In this document: piece by piece, positions 43,737-54,391 of the stretch
Numbering within the stretch: position 1 is the stretch's first letter
Layout of the letters: each line of letters opens with the position of its first letter
Assembly: GCA_016868195.1 (NCBI GenBank)
Contig: VGHQ01000001.1
Coordinates: 1-64,000 of the forward strand
Source of the DNA: Betaproteobacteria bacterium
GTDB lineage: Bacteria > Pseudomonadota > Gammaproteobacteria > Burkholderiales > Methylophilaceae
Length of the DNA: 64,000 nucleotides
Direction: 5' to 3'
The notes under the pieces: generated by a model
Databases searched by the model: none
Seen by the model: the letters and a program-made list of their open reading frames with translations, nothing else
Told to the model about the DNA's origin: nothing
Program-made: the position numbers and the translations under genes

Positions 43737-45644
43737 CTAGACTTTAGTTTGAACTTCCTGATTTAGTCGATCAATCAATGACTTAATCGACATAGATCCT
43801 AAGTCTTCGCCTTTTCGGGTTCGCACGGCAACTTGCCCAGCTTCCATTTCCTTTTCCCCTACAATTAAGAGATAAGGAATCTTTTGTAAGCTATGTTCGC
43901 GTATTTTATAGGTTATTTTCTCATTTCTCAAGTCAGAATCGCATCGGATGTGGTTTTTCTTGAGTTCATCCATGACTTTTGAGGCATAGTCTGCATGGGC
44001 ATCAGCAATATTGAGGATAACCGCTTGAGTAGGGGCAAGCCAGAGGGGCATGGCACCTGAGTAATGCTCAATTAGAATCCCAATAAAACGCTCCATAGAG
44101 CCTACAATGGCTCGATGTAACATCACGGGATGCTTACGGCTATTATCTTCTGTGACATATTCAGCGCCTAGACGCTCAGGCAAATTAAAGTCGAGCTGGA
44201 TCGTACCGCACTGCCAAAGACGGCTTAAACTGTCTTTTAGGGTAAATTCGATCTTAGGGCCATAAAAAGCCCCTTCGCCTGGCTGAAGGTCGAATTCGAG
44301 CTTATTTTCAACTAAAGCAGCTTTAAGGGCAGCTTCTGCCTTGTCCCAAGTCTCATCAGAACCCACGCGTTTTTCAGGGCGAGTGGATAATTTCACTAAA
44401 ACATCCTTAAATCCGAAGTCTTCGTAAGCCTTAAAGAGCATGACGATGAATTGAGCTACTTCATCTTTAATTTGCTCTTCGGTACAAAAAATATGGGCAT
44501 CATCTTGAGTAAACCCTCTCACGCGCATTAACCCATGAAGGGATCCTGAGGGTTCATTGCGGTGACATGAACCAAATTCAGCAAGTCTTAAAGGTAATTC
44601 ACGATAGCTATGTAGAGCATTATTAAAGATTTGAATATGGCCAGGGCAGTTCATAGGCTTCACTGCATAATCTCTATTTTCAGATGAAGTTGTAAACATG
44701 TTGTCGCGATAATTTTGCCAATGTCCGGATTTTTCCCATAAAGTCTTATCCATGACCGTAGGTGTTTTAACTTCTTGATATCCAAAATCTAAGAACATCT
44801 TTCGCATGTAATATTCAACTTCTTGCCAAATCGACCATCCTTTAGGATGCCAAAAAACCATACCAGGTGCTTCATCTTGCATATGAAATAAATCGAGCTG
44901 CTTACCTAATTTACGATGATCTCTTTTTTCGGCCTCTTCTAACATGAAGAGATGATTTTGTAAGTCTTCTTTAGTTGTCCATGCTGTGCCGTAGATTCTC
45001 TGTAGCATTTCATTTTTAGAATCACCACGCCAATAAGCGCCTGCTACTTTCATCAATTTAAATACTTTTAATTTTCCAGTCGATGGCACATGAGGACCCC
45101 GACAGAGATCTGTAAATTCGCCTTCGGAATATAAAGAGACTTCCTGATCGGCGGGAATCGATTCAATAATTTCAGCCTTGTAATTTTCTTTGATTGATTT
45201 GAAATATTCCACTGCGTCATTACGTGGCAATACTTTTCTTGTGATCGGTAAATCGCGACTGGCAATTTCAGTCATCTTCTTTTCAATTTTTTCTAAATCT
45301 TCTGGTGTGAAAGGACGCGAATACGAAAAGTCATAATAAAACCCATGTTCAATCACAGGGCCAATCGTCACTTGTGCGTCTGGAAATAATTCTTTAACAG
45401 CGTATGCCAAAAGATGAGCTGTTGAATGACGAATCACTTCAAGCCCCTCAGAATTTTTGTCAGTGATAATTGCAAGATCACTATCTTCACGAATGACAAA
45501 TGAAAGATCGACTAACTGATCATTGACTCGACCAGCAAGGGCTGCACGGGCTAATCCTGCACCAATATTTTGTGCAACTTCTGCAACAGTAATGTCACTT
45601 TCAAATTGTCGCTTAGATCCGTCTGGTAATCTTATTTCAGGCAT
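43737..45644 (-). CDS. thrS: Threonyl-tRNA synthetase
   Basis: 635 residues: N-terminal TGS domain (1-62), editing domain with [11 protein letters not shown] (about 75) and [11 protein letters not shown], class II core with zinc ligands in [12 protein letters not shown], motif 2 [16 protein letters not shown] and motif 3 [13 protein letters not shown], then the C-terminal anticodon-binding domain. It heads the thrS-infC-rpmI-rplT-pheST group. Confidence 0.98.
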   Translation of the reverse strand: MPEIRLPDGSKRQFESDITVAEVAQNIGAGLARAALAGRVNDQLVDLSFVIREDSDLAIITDKNSEGLEVIRHSTAHLLAYAVKELFPDAQVTIGPVIEHGFYYDFSYSRPFTPEDLEKIEKKMTEIASRDLPITRKVLPRNDAVEYFKSIKENYKAEIIESIPADQEVSLYSEGEFTDLCRGPHVPSTGKLKVFKLMKVAGAYWRGDSKNEMLQRIYGTAWTTKEDLQNHLFMLEEAEKRDHRKLGKQLDLFHMQDEAPGMVFWHPKGWSIWQEVEYYMRKMFLDFGYQEVKTPTVMDKTLWEKSGHWQNYRDNMFTTSSENRDYAVKPMNCPGHIQIFNNALHSYRELPLRLAEFGSCHRNEPSGSLHGLMRVRGFTQDDAHIFCTEEQIKDEVAQFIVMLFKAYEDFGFKDVLVKLSTRPEKRVGSDETWDKAEAALKAALVENKLEFDLQPGEGAFYGPKIEFTLKDSLSRLWQCGTIQLDFNLPERLGAEYVTEDNSRKHPVMLHRAIVGSMERFIGILIEHYSGAMPLWLAPTQAVILNIADAHADYASKVMDELKKNHIRCDSDLRNEKITYKIREHSLQKIPYLLIVGEKEMEAGQVAVRTRKGEDLGSMSIKSLIDRLNQEVQTKV

Positions 45645-45725
45645 AGTTGAATCAAGTTATCAAGAATTGCATCATTTTATAAGCTTTTCTCTATTCTTGA
45701 TAGCTTGAGCCATGAAGCAAAAAAT

Positions 45726-45802
45726 TGGTAGGCGCGATTGGAATCGAACCAACGACCCCCACCATGTCAAGGTGGTGCTCTAACCAGCTGAGCTACGCGC
45801 CT
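45726..45802 (-). tRNA. tRNA-Val(GAC)
   Basis: 77 bases: acceptor AGGCGCG / CGCGCCT, anticodon stem CCACC / GGTGG, loop TTGACAT (anticodon GAC), encoded CCA. It lies between thrS and the epimerase-like gene. Confidence 0.97.
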
Positions 45803-45842
45803 AAAGAATTTAGGAGTTTGGATTCTATCCTATTGAAGAACC

Positions 45843-46691
45843 CTAATCAATCATCGCTTTGTAGCCGTATGTAAAATCAGGGTACTTTAATGTGAATCCA
45901 GTTTGATTCAATAAAACAGATCGTAGTTGCTTCCCCCCTTCCACAATCGGTATCTCAATAGTGTCTGTGCTTAATTTGAGATGTTTTCTAATCCACGTTA
46001 ATACGTCATATTGTTTAGTAGGTTCGCCATCTGTCACAAGATAAAGTGATTCGATAGATTCTTGTCTCACAATTTTATTCATGAGAAAAACAATAAAGCG
46101 CGCAGCATCTTCCTCGTGAATTCGATTAGACCAATTATTGGTTGCAGGCCAATTGCCAGGATTACTTTGCGCTAATTGAATCATGCGCGTTCGAGTGGGG
46201 CCGTATATTCCAGATAAACGCAATATCGTGGCCTTTTCTTTTAATTGACGCGCAATCGTTTCAGCTTCCATTAACGCTTCACCTCCGTAATCAGAAGGTT
46301 GAGCAACATCAAACTCACTTAAGATCTTTGTTGTTTTTTGTCCATAAACTCTCGTGCTTGAAACAAAGAAAAGATGCTTAAAGTGATCGAGATCTAAAAT
46401 AGCTTTGTAAGTTTTTTTTAAGCCAACCACATAATGATCTTGATAGCTCTCAACAGATTGTGCATCTGCAGAAACTGCATAGATAATGATTTCAGGATTT
46501 ATTGATTTAATAGTATCAATAGTTTCAGTTTTTAAAATATCCGCCTGATGCATTTCAATAGAAGAGGGTGATTTTTTTAAACTTCGACTAAATCCATACA
46601 GTTTAAAAATATGGCAATCAATATTTTTAGCGACCGAAAAGCCAAGTTGACCGCAGCCTACAATTAATACTTTAGTAGATTTTATTTCCAA
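45843..46691 (-). CDS. NAD(P)-binding epimerase-like protein (YeeZ type)
   Basis: 282 residues of the extended SDR/epimerase fold. VLIVGCGQLGFSVAKNI (residues 8-24) is the nucleotide-binding loop, LFFVSSTRVYGQ holds the Ser/Thr-Tyr region, and ILRLSGIYGPTR is typical of YeeZ-like proteins. The substrate is unknown. It overlaps the end of the DUF2818 gene by ten bases, so it is probably the tail of the nuo transcript. Confidence 0.85.
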   Translation of the reverse strand: MEIKSTKVLIVGCGQLGFSVAKNIDCHIFKLYGFSRSLKKSPSSIEMHQADILKTETIDTIKSINPEIIIYAVSADAQSVESYQDHYVVGLKKTYKAILDLDHFKHLFFVSSTRVYGQKTTKILSEFDVAQPSDYGGEALMEAETIARQLKEKATILRLSGIYGPTRTRMIQLAQSNPGNWPATNNWSNRIHEEDAARFIVFLMNKIVRQESIESLYLVTDGEPTKQYDVLTWIRKHLKLSTDTIEIPIVEGGKQLRSVLLNQTGFTLKYPDFTYGYKAMID

Positions 46692-46969
46692 AGCGTTTTA
46701 AGAATAAATCCAGGAAAAGAAAAAACTAAAAACAAAAAGAAAGTCACTGTATAAAATTCCCAATCTTGCGGGTGAATATGTCCTACTACTTTAAGTTCTG
46801 TAAATAGTGCAATACCGCCAGTCACAAAATACAAAATGACAACTTCAAGTAAAGCCCAAGAAAATGGTTTTTTATAAGAGGGGAATTTCTTAATAAAAAG
46901 AAAATCGTTAAACATCCAAGGCACATTAGCCATGATGATAGTAATTAAGATGAGGATCCACTGAGTCAT
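46682..46969 (-). CDS. DUF2818 membrane protein
   Basis: 95 residues with three membrane helices (about 3-16, 35-55 and 73-93). Its place directly after nuoN, with no bases between the two genes, is the conserved betaproteobacterial location of DUF2818, which suggests a link to complex I assembly or function (inference from context). PWMFNDFLFIKKFPSYKKPF is the family-like first loop. Confidence 0.85.
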   Translation of the reverse strand: MTQWILILITIIMANVPWMFNDFLFIKKFPSYKKPFSWALLEVVILYFVTGGIALFTELKVVGHIHPQDWEFYTVTFFLFLVFSFPGFILKTLWK

Positions 46970-48421
46970 TTAATGAAGACTTAAAGCTATTGCTTGAGCA
47001 GTAGCATCCATAAATGAATGTGGCATTAAACCAATAATTAGAAGCGCTGATGCGTTAGCTGATAAGATCCATTGCATATCGATGGACACATCTAATTTAT
47101 TTTTTAATTTTGGCTCATCAAAGTACATAAGTTTTACAATTCTCATGTAATAAAACATACCTACTAATGCCATCATGACTGCATAGACCACAAAATTTGC
47201 AAAGCCTGCATCAAATGCTGCTTGAAGCACCATAAACTTTGCGTAAAAACCTATGGTAGGGGGTATGCCTGCCATACTTAACATCGTGATTAACATAAGA
47301 AATGCATACCAAGGATTTCTCTTATTTAAACCTTTAAAATCTTCAAGCGTTTCACACTCAAAATTTTTCCGAGACATCATCATTAACACTGCAAAAGAAA
47401 CTAAAGTCATAAACATATAGCTCACAACGTAAAATAAACTTGATGCGTAACCATTGAGTGTTCCACTCATGAATCCGAAAAGAGTAAAGCCAATATGAGA
47501 AATCGTTGAATATGCATACATACGCTTGATATTTGTTTGTGCAATCGCTATAACATTTCCGATACCGATAGAAAGAACCGCCATAATAAGTATCATTTGC
47601 TTCCAATCCGCCATCATAGACTGAAGACCATCACCTAATATACGAACGGTAATAGCAAAAGCCGCTAATTTAGGCACGGAACTAATCAGTATAGCGATAG
47701 ATGAGGGTGAGCCTTCATATACATCCGGCACCCACATTTGAAATGGCACTGCGCCTAATTTAAAAGCAAGGCCAGCAACTACAAAAACAAGGCCTAAGAC
47801 AAGAATGGCATGGTCTGTGGGGTGATTTAACAATGCGATCGAAATCACATTTAAATCTAAGCTTGATGTCGCGCCGTAAATCATCGACATACCATAAAGA
47901 AGAAGTCCTGATGCAAGAGCGCCTAATACAAAATACTTAATTGCGGACTCTGTCGCTTTTTGATTGTCACGATCAAGAGCTGTTAGAGAATATAAACATA
48001 AAGAGAGAAGCTCGAGACCCATATAAACGAGCAGCATATTATGACTTGAAATCATAATCATCATACCAAGCAATGCAAATAGAACGAGTGAAAAATATTC
48101 ACCATGATATAAATTACGATCGTTCATATAAGACCGACTATAGAAAAAAATCAGTGACGTTCCTAAATAACTCATCATCTTTAAAAGATCTGCTAAACCA
48201 TCACGAACAAACATATTAGAAAAAGCAAATTCAGTTTCATGATTAAAATGTTGACCAGTCAAATAAGCGCCGCCTAATAAGGCAAATTGAGATAGAGCAA
48301 AAATAATCCAGCGCATTGATGGCTTAATAAATAAATCTGTCATAAGCACAATCATTGCCATGGAAAGCACAAAAATTTCTGGCAAGATTAAAGAAAGATC
48401 AGATTGAATGAATGAATTCAT
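46970..48421 (-). CDS. nuoN: NADH-quinone oxidoreductase subunit N
   Basis: 483-residue antiporter-like membrane subunit of complex I, about 14 helices. The proton-channel block KLGAVPFQMWVPDVYEGSP holds the conserved lysine and helix-break region, and AYSTISHIGF the second conserved lysine neighbourhood. It is the last nuo subunit gene and abuts nuoM without a gap. Confidence 0.97.
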   Translation of the reverse strand: MNSFIQSDLSLILPEIFVLSMAMIVLMTDLFIKPSMRWIIFALSQFALLGGAYLTGQHFNHETEFAFSNMFVRDGLADLLKMMSYLGTSLIFFYSRSYMNDRNLYHGEYFSLVLFALLGMMIMISSHNMLLVYMGLELLSLCLYSLTALDRDNQKATESAIKYFVLGALASGLLLYGMSMIYGATSSLDLNVISIALLNHPTDHAILVLGLVFVVAGLAFKLGAVPFQMWVPDVYEGSPSSIAILISSVPKLAAFAITVRILGDGLQSMMADWKQMILIMAVLSIGIGNVIAIAQTNIKRMYAYSTISHIGFTLFGFMSGTLNGYASSLFYVVSYMFMTLVSFAVLMMMSRKNFECETLEDFKGLNKRNPWYAFLMLITMLSMAGIPPTIGFYAKFMVLQAAFDAGFANFVVYAVMMALVGMFYYMRIVKLMYFDEPKLKNKLDVSIDMQWILSANASALLIIGLMPHSFMDATAQAIALSLH

Positions 48422-49924
48422 TTAAACATCCAGCGGTAATGATGTGACAGGTTTTATCAAATGCATATTCTCTAAAAATTGAACTGTTGTTGCATTTGTC
48501 ATATCCGTAATTATCTTCGGATAAATGCCTATTAAAATAATAAGAAGTGCCAATACAGTAAGTATGAAAAATTCACGCCACGAGATATCTTTTAAAGCGC
48601 TGATTTTTTGATTGCGCGCTTCACCATAAAATACTCGCTTAACCATCCATAAAGAATAAGCTGCACCAAAAATTAAAGAGCTTGCAGCAATCAATGCAAT
48701 CCAGAAATTATTCTGCATTGCACCCATAATAACCATAAATTCACCTACAAATCCTGAAGTCCCTGGCAGTCCACAGTTAGCCATCGCAAAAAATACTGCA
48801 AAGGCTCCAAAAGTTGGCATTGCGTGAATGACGCCACCATAATCTGCAATCTGTCTTGTATGTAATCTATCGTATAAAGCACCTACAGATAAAAACATCG
48901 CAGCTGAAATAAAACCATGAGAAATCATTTGAACATATGCGCCCTCAATGCCAATTGAATTAAACATAAATAAGCCTAACGTGACAAAGCCCATATGTGA
49001 TATCGATGAATAAGCGATTAATTTTTTCATATCTTTTTGAACAATTGCAATCAGTGCAATATATAAAATAGCAATGAGTGATAGAGTCACCATAAACCCT
49101 TTTAAATAGATCGCAGCGTCAGGCGCGATTGGCATTGCAAATCGCATAAAACTATATGCGCCTAATTTCAACATAACTGCTGCTAATACTACTGAACCTC
49201 CTGTCGGTGCTTCAACATGAGCATCAGGAAGCCACGTATGTATAGGCCACATTGGAATTTTGACTGCAAAAGCCATAAACAAAGCTAGGAAGATAAAAAT
49301 CTGAGGATAGAGATCAAGACCGGTATTATAAAAATTCACTATCTCAAATGAATGAGTATGTAAGTAGAGATAAATAAACGCTACCAACATTAATAAAGAA
49401 CCTAAAACAGTATATAAAAAGAATTTAATCGTGGCATAAATGCGATTAGGCCCACCCCAAATACCAATCACCAAGAACATAGGGATAAGCATAGCTTCCC
49501 AAAAAATATAATAAAGCATGGCATCAAGCGCACTAAAAACACCAATCATAAGGCCTGACATGATCAAGAAAGCCGCCATGTATTGTGCAACACGGTCTTC
49601 TATAGATCGCCATGAAGCGATGACTACAATTAATGTAGTAAAGCTTGTTAAAATAATTAAAGGTACAGCGAATCCATCTACACCTAAATGATAATTAATA
49701 TGAAAGGCTGGAATCCAATGAAAAAATTCCTGGAACTGGAACTGTCCAAAAGAAAAATCAAAGGCTGTGTAAAGCGGGATCGTGATTAAAAATGAAATCA
49801 CACTGCTGATAAGTGAAAGCCATTTAGCTTGTGTATCGTTTACTTTTCCACTTAATAAAAGTAAAAGTCCACCTAAAAAGATAGGCGTCCAAATTGAATA
49901 ACTTAATATATGGGTTAAATTCAT
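48422..49924 (-). CDS. nuoM: NADH-quinone oxidoreductase subunit M
   Basis: 500-residue antiporter-like subunit with about 14 helices. FWEAMLIPMFLVIGIWGG contains the key glutamate of helix 5, and MWPIHTWLPDAHVEAPTGGS and KLIAYSSISHMGFV the proton-path lysines. It is one base after nuoL's stop and directly before nuoN. Confidence 0.98.
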   Translation of the reverse strand: MNLTHILSYSIWTPIFLGGLLLLLSGKVNDTQAKWLSLISSVISFLITIPLYTAFDFSFGQFQFQEFFHWIPAFHINYHLGVDGFAVPLIILTSFTTLIVVIASWRSIEDRVAQYMAAFLIMSGLMIGVFSALDAMLYYIFWEAMLIPMFLVIGIWGGPNRIYATIKFFLYTVLGSLLMLVAFIYLYLHTHSFEIVNFYNTGLDLYPQIFIFLALFMAFAVKIPMWPIHTWLPDAHVEAPTGGSVVLAAVMLKLGAYSFMRFAMPIAPDAAIYLKGFMVTLSLIAILYIALIAIVQKDMKKLIAYSSISHMGFVTLGLFMFNSIGIEGAYVQMISHGFISAAMFLSVGALYDRLHTRQIADYGGVIHAMPTFGAFAVFFAMANCGLPGTSGFVGEFMVIMGAMQNNFWIALIAASSLIFGAAYSLWMVKRVFYGEARNQKISALKDISWREFFILTVLALLIILIGIYPKIITDMTNATTVQFLENMHLIKPVTSLPLDV

Positions 49925-49925
49925 C

Positions 49926-51941
49926 TTATATTTTTATAAAGAAGGTTAAAAATAAAAATACACCTATCACCATCGCAAAAGCATAGTGATAAATATAACC
50001 CGATTGAATCACACGTATTTTCTCTGCAAACTTACTGATAGATTTTGCTGTTCCATTGACAAGCCAACCATCAATAATTTTTACATCACCTATTTGCCAG
50101 AATCTTTCACCTAAAAAACGACTGCCAAAAGCAAAAAACTTTTCATTAAATGTATCAAATCCATATTTATTTTCTAATATGCGGCAAATCATTTGTGTTC
50201 GATTGAAAATAGCTTTGGGTAAATTTAAATTCACTTGGTAACAGTAATAAGCGAAGGCAACACCACTTAAAGCAAATAAGAAAGGTAAGCTCACTAGGCT
50301 GTGTAATACCATACCGAAAGGTCCATGATAAATTTCATGGAAATGATGGCTTAAATGTTCCATCGAAGGATGCGCTTTAATATCTAAGAAAATGCTTTTT
50401 GTAAAAAAGTTACCGAACAATATAGGCTCGATTGTCATATAGCCAATTACTAAAGAAGGGATGGCAAGCAGTGCCAAAGGCAAAGTAACACTTAAAGGAC
50501 TCTCGTGTGGGTTATCTTTTGCGCTCAAGCCATGATGGTGATCATCATGATGTACCAACTTCTGAAGACGCCATTTCTCTTCGCCATGAAATACTAGGAA
50601 ATAAAGTCTAAACGAATAAAAAGCCGTTATAAAAACGCCTATCAATACAGCAAAATAAGCGAAGTGGCTTCCTGTGATATGGGAGAACTTCACAGCTTCA
50701 ATCAAGCTATCTTTTGAATAGAATCCTGAAAATAATGGTATACCTATTAACGCTAAAGAACCGATTAAAAAAGTAATCCATGTAATAGGCATATATTTTT
50801 TTAAATTGCCCATGTGTTGAATATTTTGATCATGATGCATGCCTATAATGACTGAACCAGCGCCTAAGAAAAGCAAAGCTTTAAAAAATGCATGTGTCAT
50901 TAAATGAAACATAGCCACTGAATAAGCTGAAGCACCGAGCGCTACTGTCATATAACCTAACTGTGAAAGTGTTGAGTACGCAATAACACGCTTAATGTCA
51001 TTTTGAATAATGCCTAATAAACCCATAAATAATGCGGTAATAGCACCAATGATCATGACAAAAGAAAGTGCAGTATCAGATAATTCAAATAAAGGCGATG
51101 CTCGTGAGACCATAAAAATACCTGCGGTGACCATCGTCGCAGCATGAATCAGGGCGGATATAGGTGTCGGGCCTTCCATTGAATCTGGAAGCCACACATG
51201 CAATGGCACTTGTGCAGATTTGCCCATAGCTCCAATAAATAACAAAATACATATGACTGTAATGACGGAAACAGGGTGTCCAAATAACTGCATCGTGTGG
51301 GCCGTTATAATTCCTGTGCTATTAAATACCGTCGCGTAATCGAGTGAGCCGGTCCAATAAAGAATTAAAGCAATACCTAAAATAAAACCAAAATCACCAA
51401 CACGATTAACCAGAAAAGCTTTGAGATTTGCATAAATTGCAGTGGGTCTTTCAAACCAGAATCCAATAAGAAGATAGGACAAAAGGCCTACTGCTTCCCA
51501 TCCAAAAAAGAGCTGTATGAAATTATTACTCATAACTAACATCAACATTGAAAAAGTAAATAAGGAGATATAACTAAAGAATCTTCGATAGCCAGGATCT
51601 CCCTTCATATAACCCATTGTATAAATGTGAACCATCAGCGATACAAAAGTTACAACAACCATCATCATGGCTGTTAAATTATCAATTAAAAATCCAACCT
51701 CAAATTGATAATGTCCTGTAAAAAGCCACTGATAGATTGTCTGATTTAAAACTAACCCATTTAATGTTTCATTAAGCGTGAAACATGAAAGAACAAATGC
51801 AATAAAAACAGACAAAATAGTCATACTTGATGCAAAAAATTCGGGTAATTTTCGACCTAAGATGCCTACGCAGAAAGACGCTATAAGAGGCAATAACGGA
51901 ACTGCTAAATATGAATAAATAGAATTCAAGTGATCACCCAT
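49926..51941 (-). CDS. nuoL: NADH-quinone oxidoreductase subunit L
   Basis: 671-residue distal proton-pumping subunit. The antiporter core is visible in [38 protein letters not shown] and [14 protein letters not shown]; the C-terminal lateral helix, which runs along the membrane arm, lies after about residue 540. A His-rich loop (HHDDHHHG, about 475) is notable. It overlaps nuoK by eight bases. Confidence 0.98.
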   Translation of the reverse strand: MGDHLNSIYSYLAVPLLPLIASFCVGILGRKLPEFFASSMTILSVFIAFVLSCFTLNETLNGLVLNQTIYQWLFTGHYQFEVGFLIDNLTAMMMVVVTFVSLMVHIYTMGYMKGDPGYRRFFSYISLFTFSMLMLVMSNNFIQLFFGWEAVGLLSYLLIGFWFERPTAIYANLKAFLVNRVGDFGFILGIALILYWTGSLDYATVFNSTGIITAHTMQLFGHPVSVITVICILLFIGAMGKSAQVPLHVWLPDSMEGPTPISALIHAATMVTAGIFMVSRASPLFELSDTALSFVMIIGAITALFMGLLGIIQNDIKRVIAYSTLSQLGYMTVALGASAYSVAMFHLMTHAFFKALLFLGAGSVIIGMHHDQNIQHMGNLKKYMPITWITFLIGSLALIGIPLFSGFYSKDSLIEAVKFSHITGSHFAYFAVLIGVFITAFYSFRLYFLVFHGEEKWRLQKLVHHDDHHHGLSAKDNPHESPLSVTLPLALLAIPSLVIGYMTIEPILFGNFFTKSIFLDIKAHPSMEHLSHHFHEIYHGPFGMVLHSLVSLPFLFALSGVAFAYYCYQVNLNLPKAIFNRTQMICRILENKYGFDTFNEKFFAFGSRFLGERFWQIGDVKIIDGWLVNGTAKSISKFAEKIRVIQSGYIYHYAFAMVIGVFLFLTFFIKI

Positions 51942-52239
51942 TAAGACGATTTAAATCGTCAACGTTAATAGAGCGAGTATTTCTAAAAATTAAAACGATA
52001 ATAGCTAAGCCTATTGCTGACTCTGCAGCTGCTACCGTTAAAATAAAGAACACAAAAATTTGTCCAGCAATATCGTTTAAGTAATGAGAAAAAGCAATAA
52101 AGTTAATATTCACGGCAAGCAACATAAGCTCAACCGACATAAGCAAAATAATAATATTTTTTCGGTTAAGAAAAATACCTACTACACTGATCGTAAATAA
52201 AATTGCAGCAAGGATAAGGTAATGAGGTAAACCAATCAT
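51934..52239 (-). CDS. nuoK: NADH-quinone oxidoreductase subunit K
   Basis: 101 residues with three helices; the conserved glutamates lie in [16 protein letters not shown] and [11 protein letters not shown], part of the central proton axis of complex I. Its start overlaps the nuoJ stop by four bases and its end overlaps nuoL by eight, showing tight coupling. Confidence 0.98.
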   Translation of the reverse strand: MIGLPHYLILAAILFTISVVGIFLNRKNIIILLMSVELMLLAVNINFIAFSHYLNDIAGQIFVFFILTVAAAESAIGLAIIVLIFRNTRSINVDDLNRLNG

Positions 52240-52862
52240 GTTCTTTTCTTCGCTTTGGATTTTATATACTTTTCCTCTGATTTCATTCTAACTATTCGCA
52301 CTCGATCTTGACGCTTCACAGCTACCTGATCTGCAGGATTTGTTTTTTTGCTATCTTTACGATCGCGCAGTGTTAAAGCAATTGCTGAAACAATAGCAAT
52401 AAGTAAGACAACAGAAGCGAGTTCAAACGGAAGCACGTAATTAGAATATAAAGTATTACCTATCATTTCTGTGTTCGAGGTATTTGAAATTGACTCTGTA
52501 ATAGGCGCCAGATTAAATGGTTTGGTTTTAAGAACCATCACCATTTCAACCATCATAAGGAGGCCTATAAATCCTGCCATGGGTAAGTAATCCCAGAAAC
52601 CTTCTCTTAATTTATCTAGATTGATATCAAGCATCATTACCACAAATAGAAATAAGACCATCACAGCACCTACATAAACTAGTACCAATACAATCGCTAA
52701 AAATTCAGCTTGCAATAGAAGCCAGATGCCTGCGGCGTTAAAAAATGCTAATACTAAAGATAGTGCTGCAGTTACAGGATTCCTAGAAGTAATGACGCTC
52801 AATCCTGAACTAATAAGCACGAGGGATAAAACATAAAATACGAAATCTTTAAATTCAATCAT
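52236..52862 (-). CDS. nuoJ: NADH-quinone oxidoreductase subunit J
   Basis: 208-residue membrane subunit with five helices; [19 protein letters not shown] is the conserved third helix with its pi-bulge region. A long basic C-terminal tail ([11 protein letters not shown]) is cytoplasmic. It is three bases after nuoI. Confidence 0.97.
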   Translation of the reverse strand: MIEFKDFVFYVLSLVLISSGLSVITSRNPVTAALSLVLAFFNAAGIWLLLQAEFLAIVLVLVYVGAVMVLFLFVVMMLDINLDKLREGFWDYLPMAGFIGLLMMVEMVMVLKTKPFNLAPITESISNTSNTEMIGNTLYSNYVLPFELASVVLLIAIVSAIALTLRDRKDSKKTNPADQVAVKRQDRVRIVRMKSEEKYIKSKAKKRT

Positions 52863-52865
52863 GAT

Positions 52866-53357
52866 TTATCGAAACCTCTCATCTTGAGCGCGGTCTTCTG
52901 CAATTTGTTTTTCATATTTGTCACCTACGGCAAGCAACATATCTTTCGTATAAATTAAATCGCCCCGAGACTCCCCGTGGTAATCAAAAATTCTTGTTTC
53001 AACAATAGAATCCACAGGACAAGATTCTTCACAGAAACCACAAAAGATACATTTAGTAAGATCAATGTCATAACGGGTCGTACGTCTTGTTTTATCCTCC
53101 CGTTCTTCGGATTCAATCGTAATTGCCATAGCAGGGCATACAGCTTCACATAATTTACAGGCAATACAACGCTCTTCACCATTTGCATAACGACGAAGCG
53201 CATGAAGGCCTCTAAAGCGGTTAGATTGTGGTGTTCTCTCTTCCGGATACTGCACAGTAATCTTTCTTGCAAAGAAATAGCGGCCTGTAAGAAGCATGCC
53301 TTTAAGAAGCTCAATGAGCATCAGACTTGATAAGAATTGTTTGGTTTTTTTAATCAT
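52866..53357 (-). CDS. nuoI: NADH-quinone oxidoreductase subunit I
   Basis: 163-residue peripheral subunit carrying clusters N6a and N6b. Two ferredoxin motifs are complete: [12 protein letters not shown] (about 61-72) and [12 protein letters not shown] (about 102-113). The N-terminal amphipathic stretch ([13 protein letters not shown]) rests on the membrane. It abuts nuoH directly. Confidence 0.98.
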   Translation of the reverse strand: MIKKTKQFLSSLMLIELLKGMLLTGRYFFARKITVQYPEERTPQSNRFRGLHALRRYANGEERCIACKLCEAVCPAMAITIESEEREDKTRRTTRYDIDLTKCIFCGFCEESCPVDSIVETRIFDYHGESRGDLIYTKDMLLAVGDKYEKQIAEDRAQDERFR

Positions 53358-54389
53358 TTAGTGAAATAGATATCCCCATGAGGTTTGCACCATGCCGCCA
53401 ATAAATACTATCCATGCAATTGTAATTGGAATAAAAATTTTCCAGCCTAATCGCATAATTTGATCATATCGATATCGAGGGAATGTGGCTCGAAACCATA
53501 AGAAGCAAAATAGTAAAAATGCAACTTTAATTAAAAGCCATAAAAAGCTATCTGGAATAAATGGAATGGGAGATAACCATCCACCTAAGAACATTAAAGC
53601 TGCAAGCATCGAAACTAAAATCATATTCGCATATTCAGCTAAGAAAAATACTGCGAAAGCCATACCGGAATATTCCACATGGAATCCAGCCACAATTTCA
53701 GATTCGCCTTCAGCCACGTCAAAAGGTGCTCGATTTGTTTCTGCTACAGCACTAATAAAGTAGATAATAAATAAAGGAAATAAAGGCCAGATATACCAAT
53801 GCCAGAAACCTCCTTCTTGCCCCAAGACAATTTTTCCTAAATTTAAACTATTGGCACACATTAAAACGCCTACTAGCGTAAATCCCATGGCAATTTCATA
53901 AGACACAATCTGCGCCGCAGAACGTAGACTTCCCAAAAATGCATACTTAGAATTTGAAGCCCATCCTGCAATAATCACTCCATAAACTGTAATAGATGTC
54001 ATAGCTAAAATATATAAAAGACTTGCATCAATATCTGCAATCACTAAATTAAGATCAAAAGGGATAACAGCCCAAGCAGCAAAAGCTGGTGCAATTGCTA
54101 AAATAGGTGCCAAGAAAAATAAAACTTTATTTGATGCTGTCGGGAGAATAATTTCTTTGAATAAAAGTTTTAAGGCATCAGCAATTGGCTGAAGTAATCC
54201 AAAATAACCTACACGATTAGGTCCAATACGCACTTGCATATAACCAATGACTTTTCTTTCAAAATAAGTGAGATAAGCCACCGATATCATGATAGGTAAA
54301 ACGACAGCTACAATTTTTAAAAGTATCCATAATGTTTTGGCAATATCAGGCCACCAAGCTCCAAAGAAAGATGGTATCAAAACATCCAT
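53358..54389 (-). CDS. nuoH: NADH-quinone oxidoreductase subunit H
   Basis: 343 residues, eight helices, forming the quinone-entry site with NuoB and Nuo[21 protein letters not shown] and [27 protein letters not shown]-type loops (the acidic quinone-chamber loop) are intact. It is two bases after nuoG. Confidence 0.98.
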   Translation of the reverse strand: MDVLIPSFFGAWWPDIAKTLWILLKIVAVVLPIMISVAYLTYFERKVIGYMQVRIGPNRVGYFGLLQPIADALKLLFKEIILPTASNKVLFFLAPILAIAPAFAAWAVIPFDLNLVIADIDASLLYILAMTSITVYGVIIAGWASNSKYAFLGSLRSAAQIVSYEIAMGFTLVGVLMCANSLNLGKIVLGQEGGFWHWYIWPLFPLFIIYFISAVAETNRAPFDVAEGESEIVAGFHVEYSGMAFAVFFLAEYANMILVSMLAALMFLGGWLSPIPFIPDSFLWLLIKVAFLLFCFLWFRATFPRYRYDQIMRLGWKIFIPITIAWIVFIGGMVQTSWGYLFH

Positions 54390-54391
54390 AT

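Noticed and set aside
45068-45265. Several 60-120-codon frames inside thrS, nuo, glg and pheT genes
   Set aside because: They are shadow frames in other phases of strongly conserved genes with no motif of their own.
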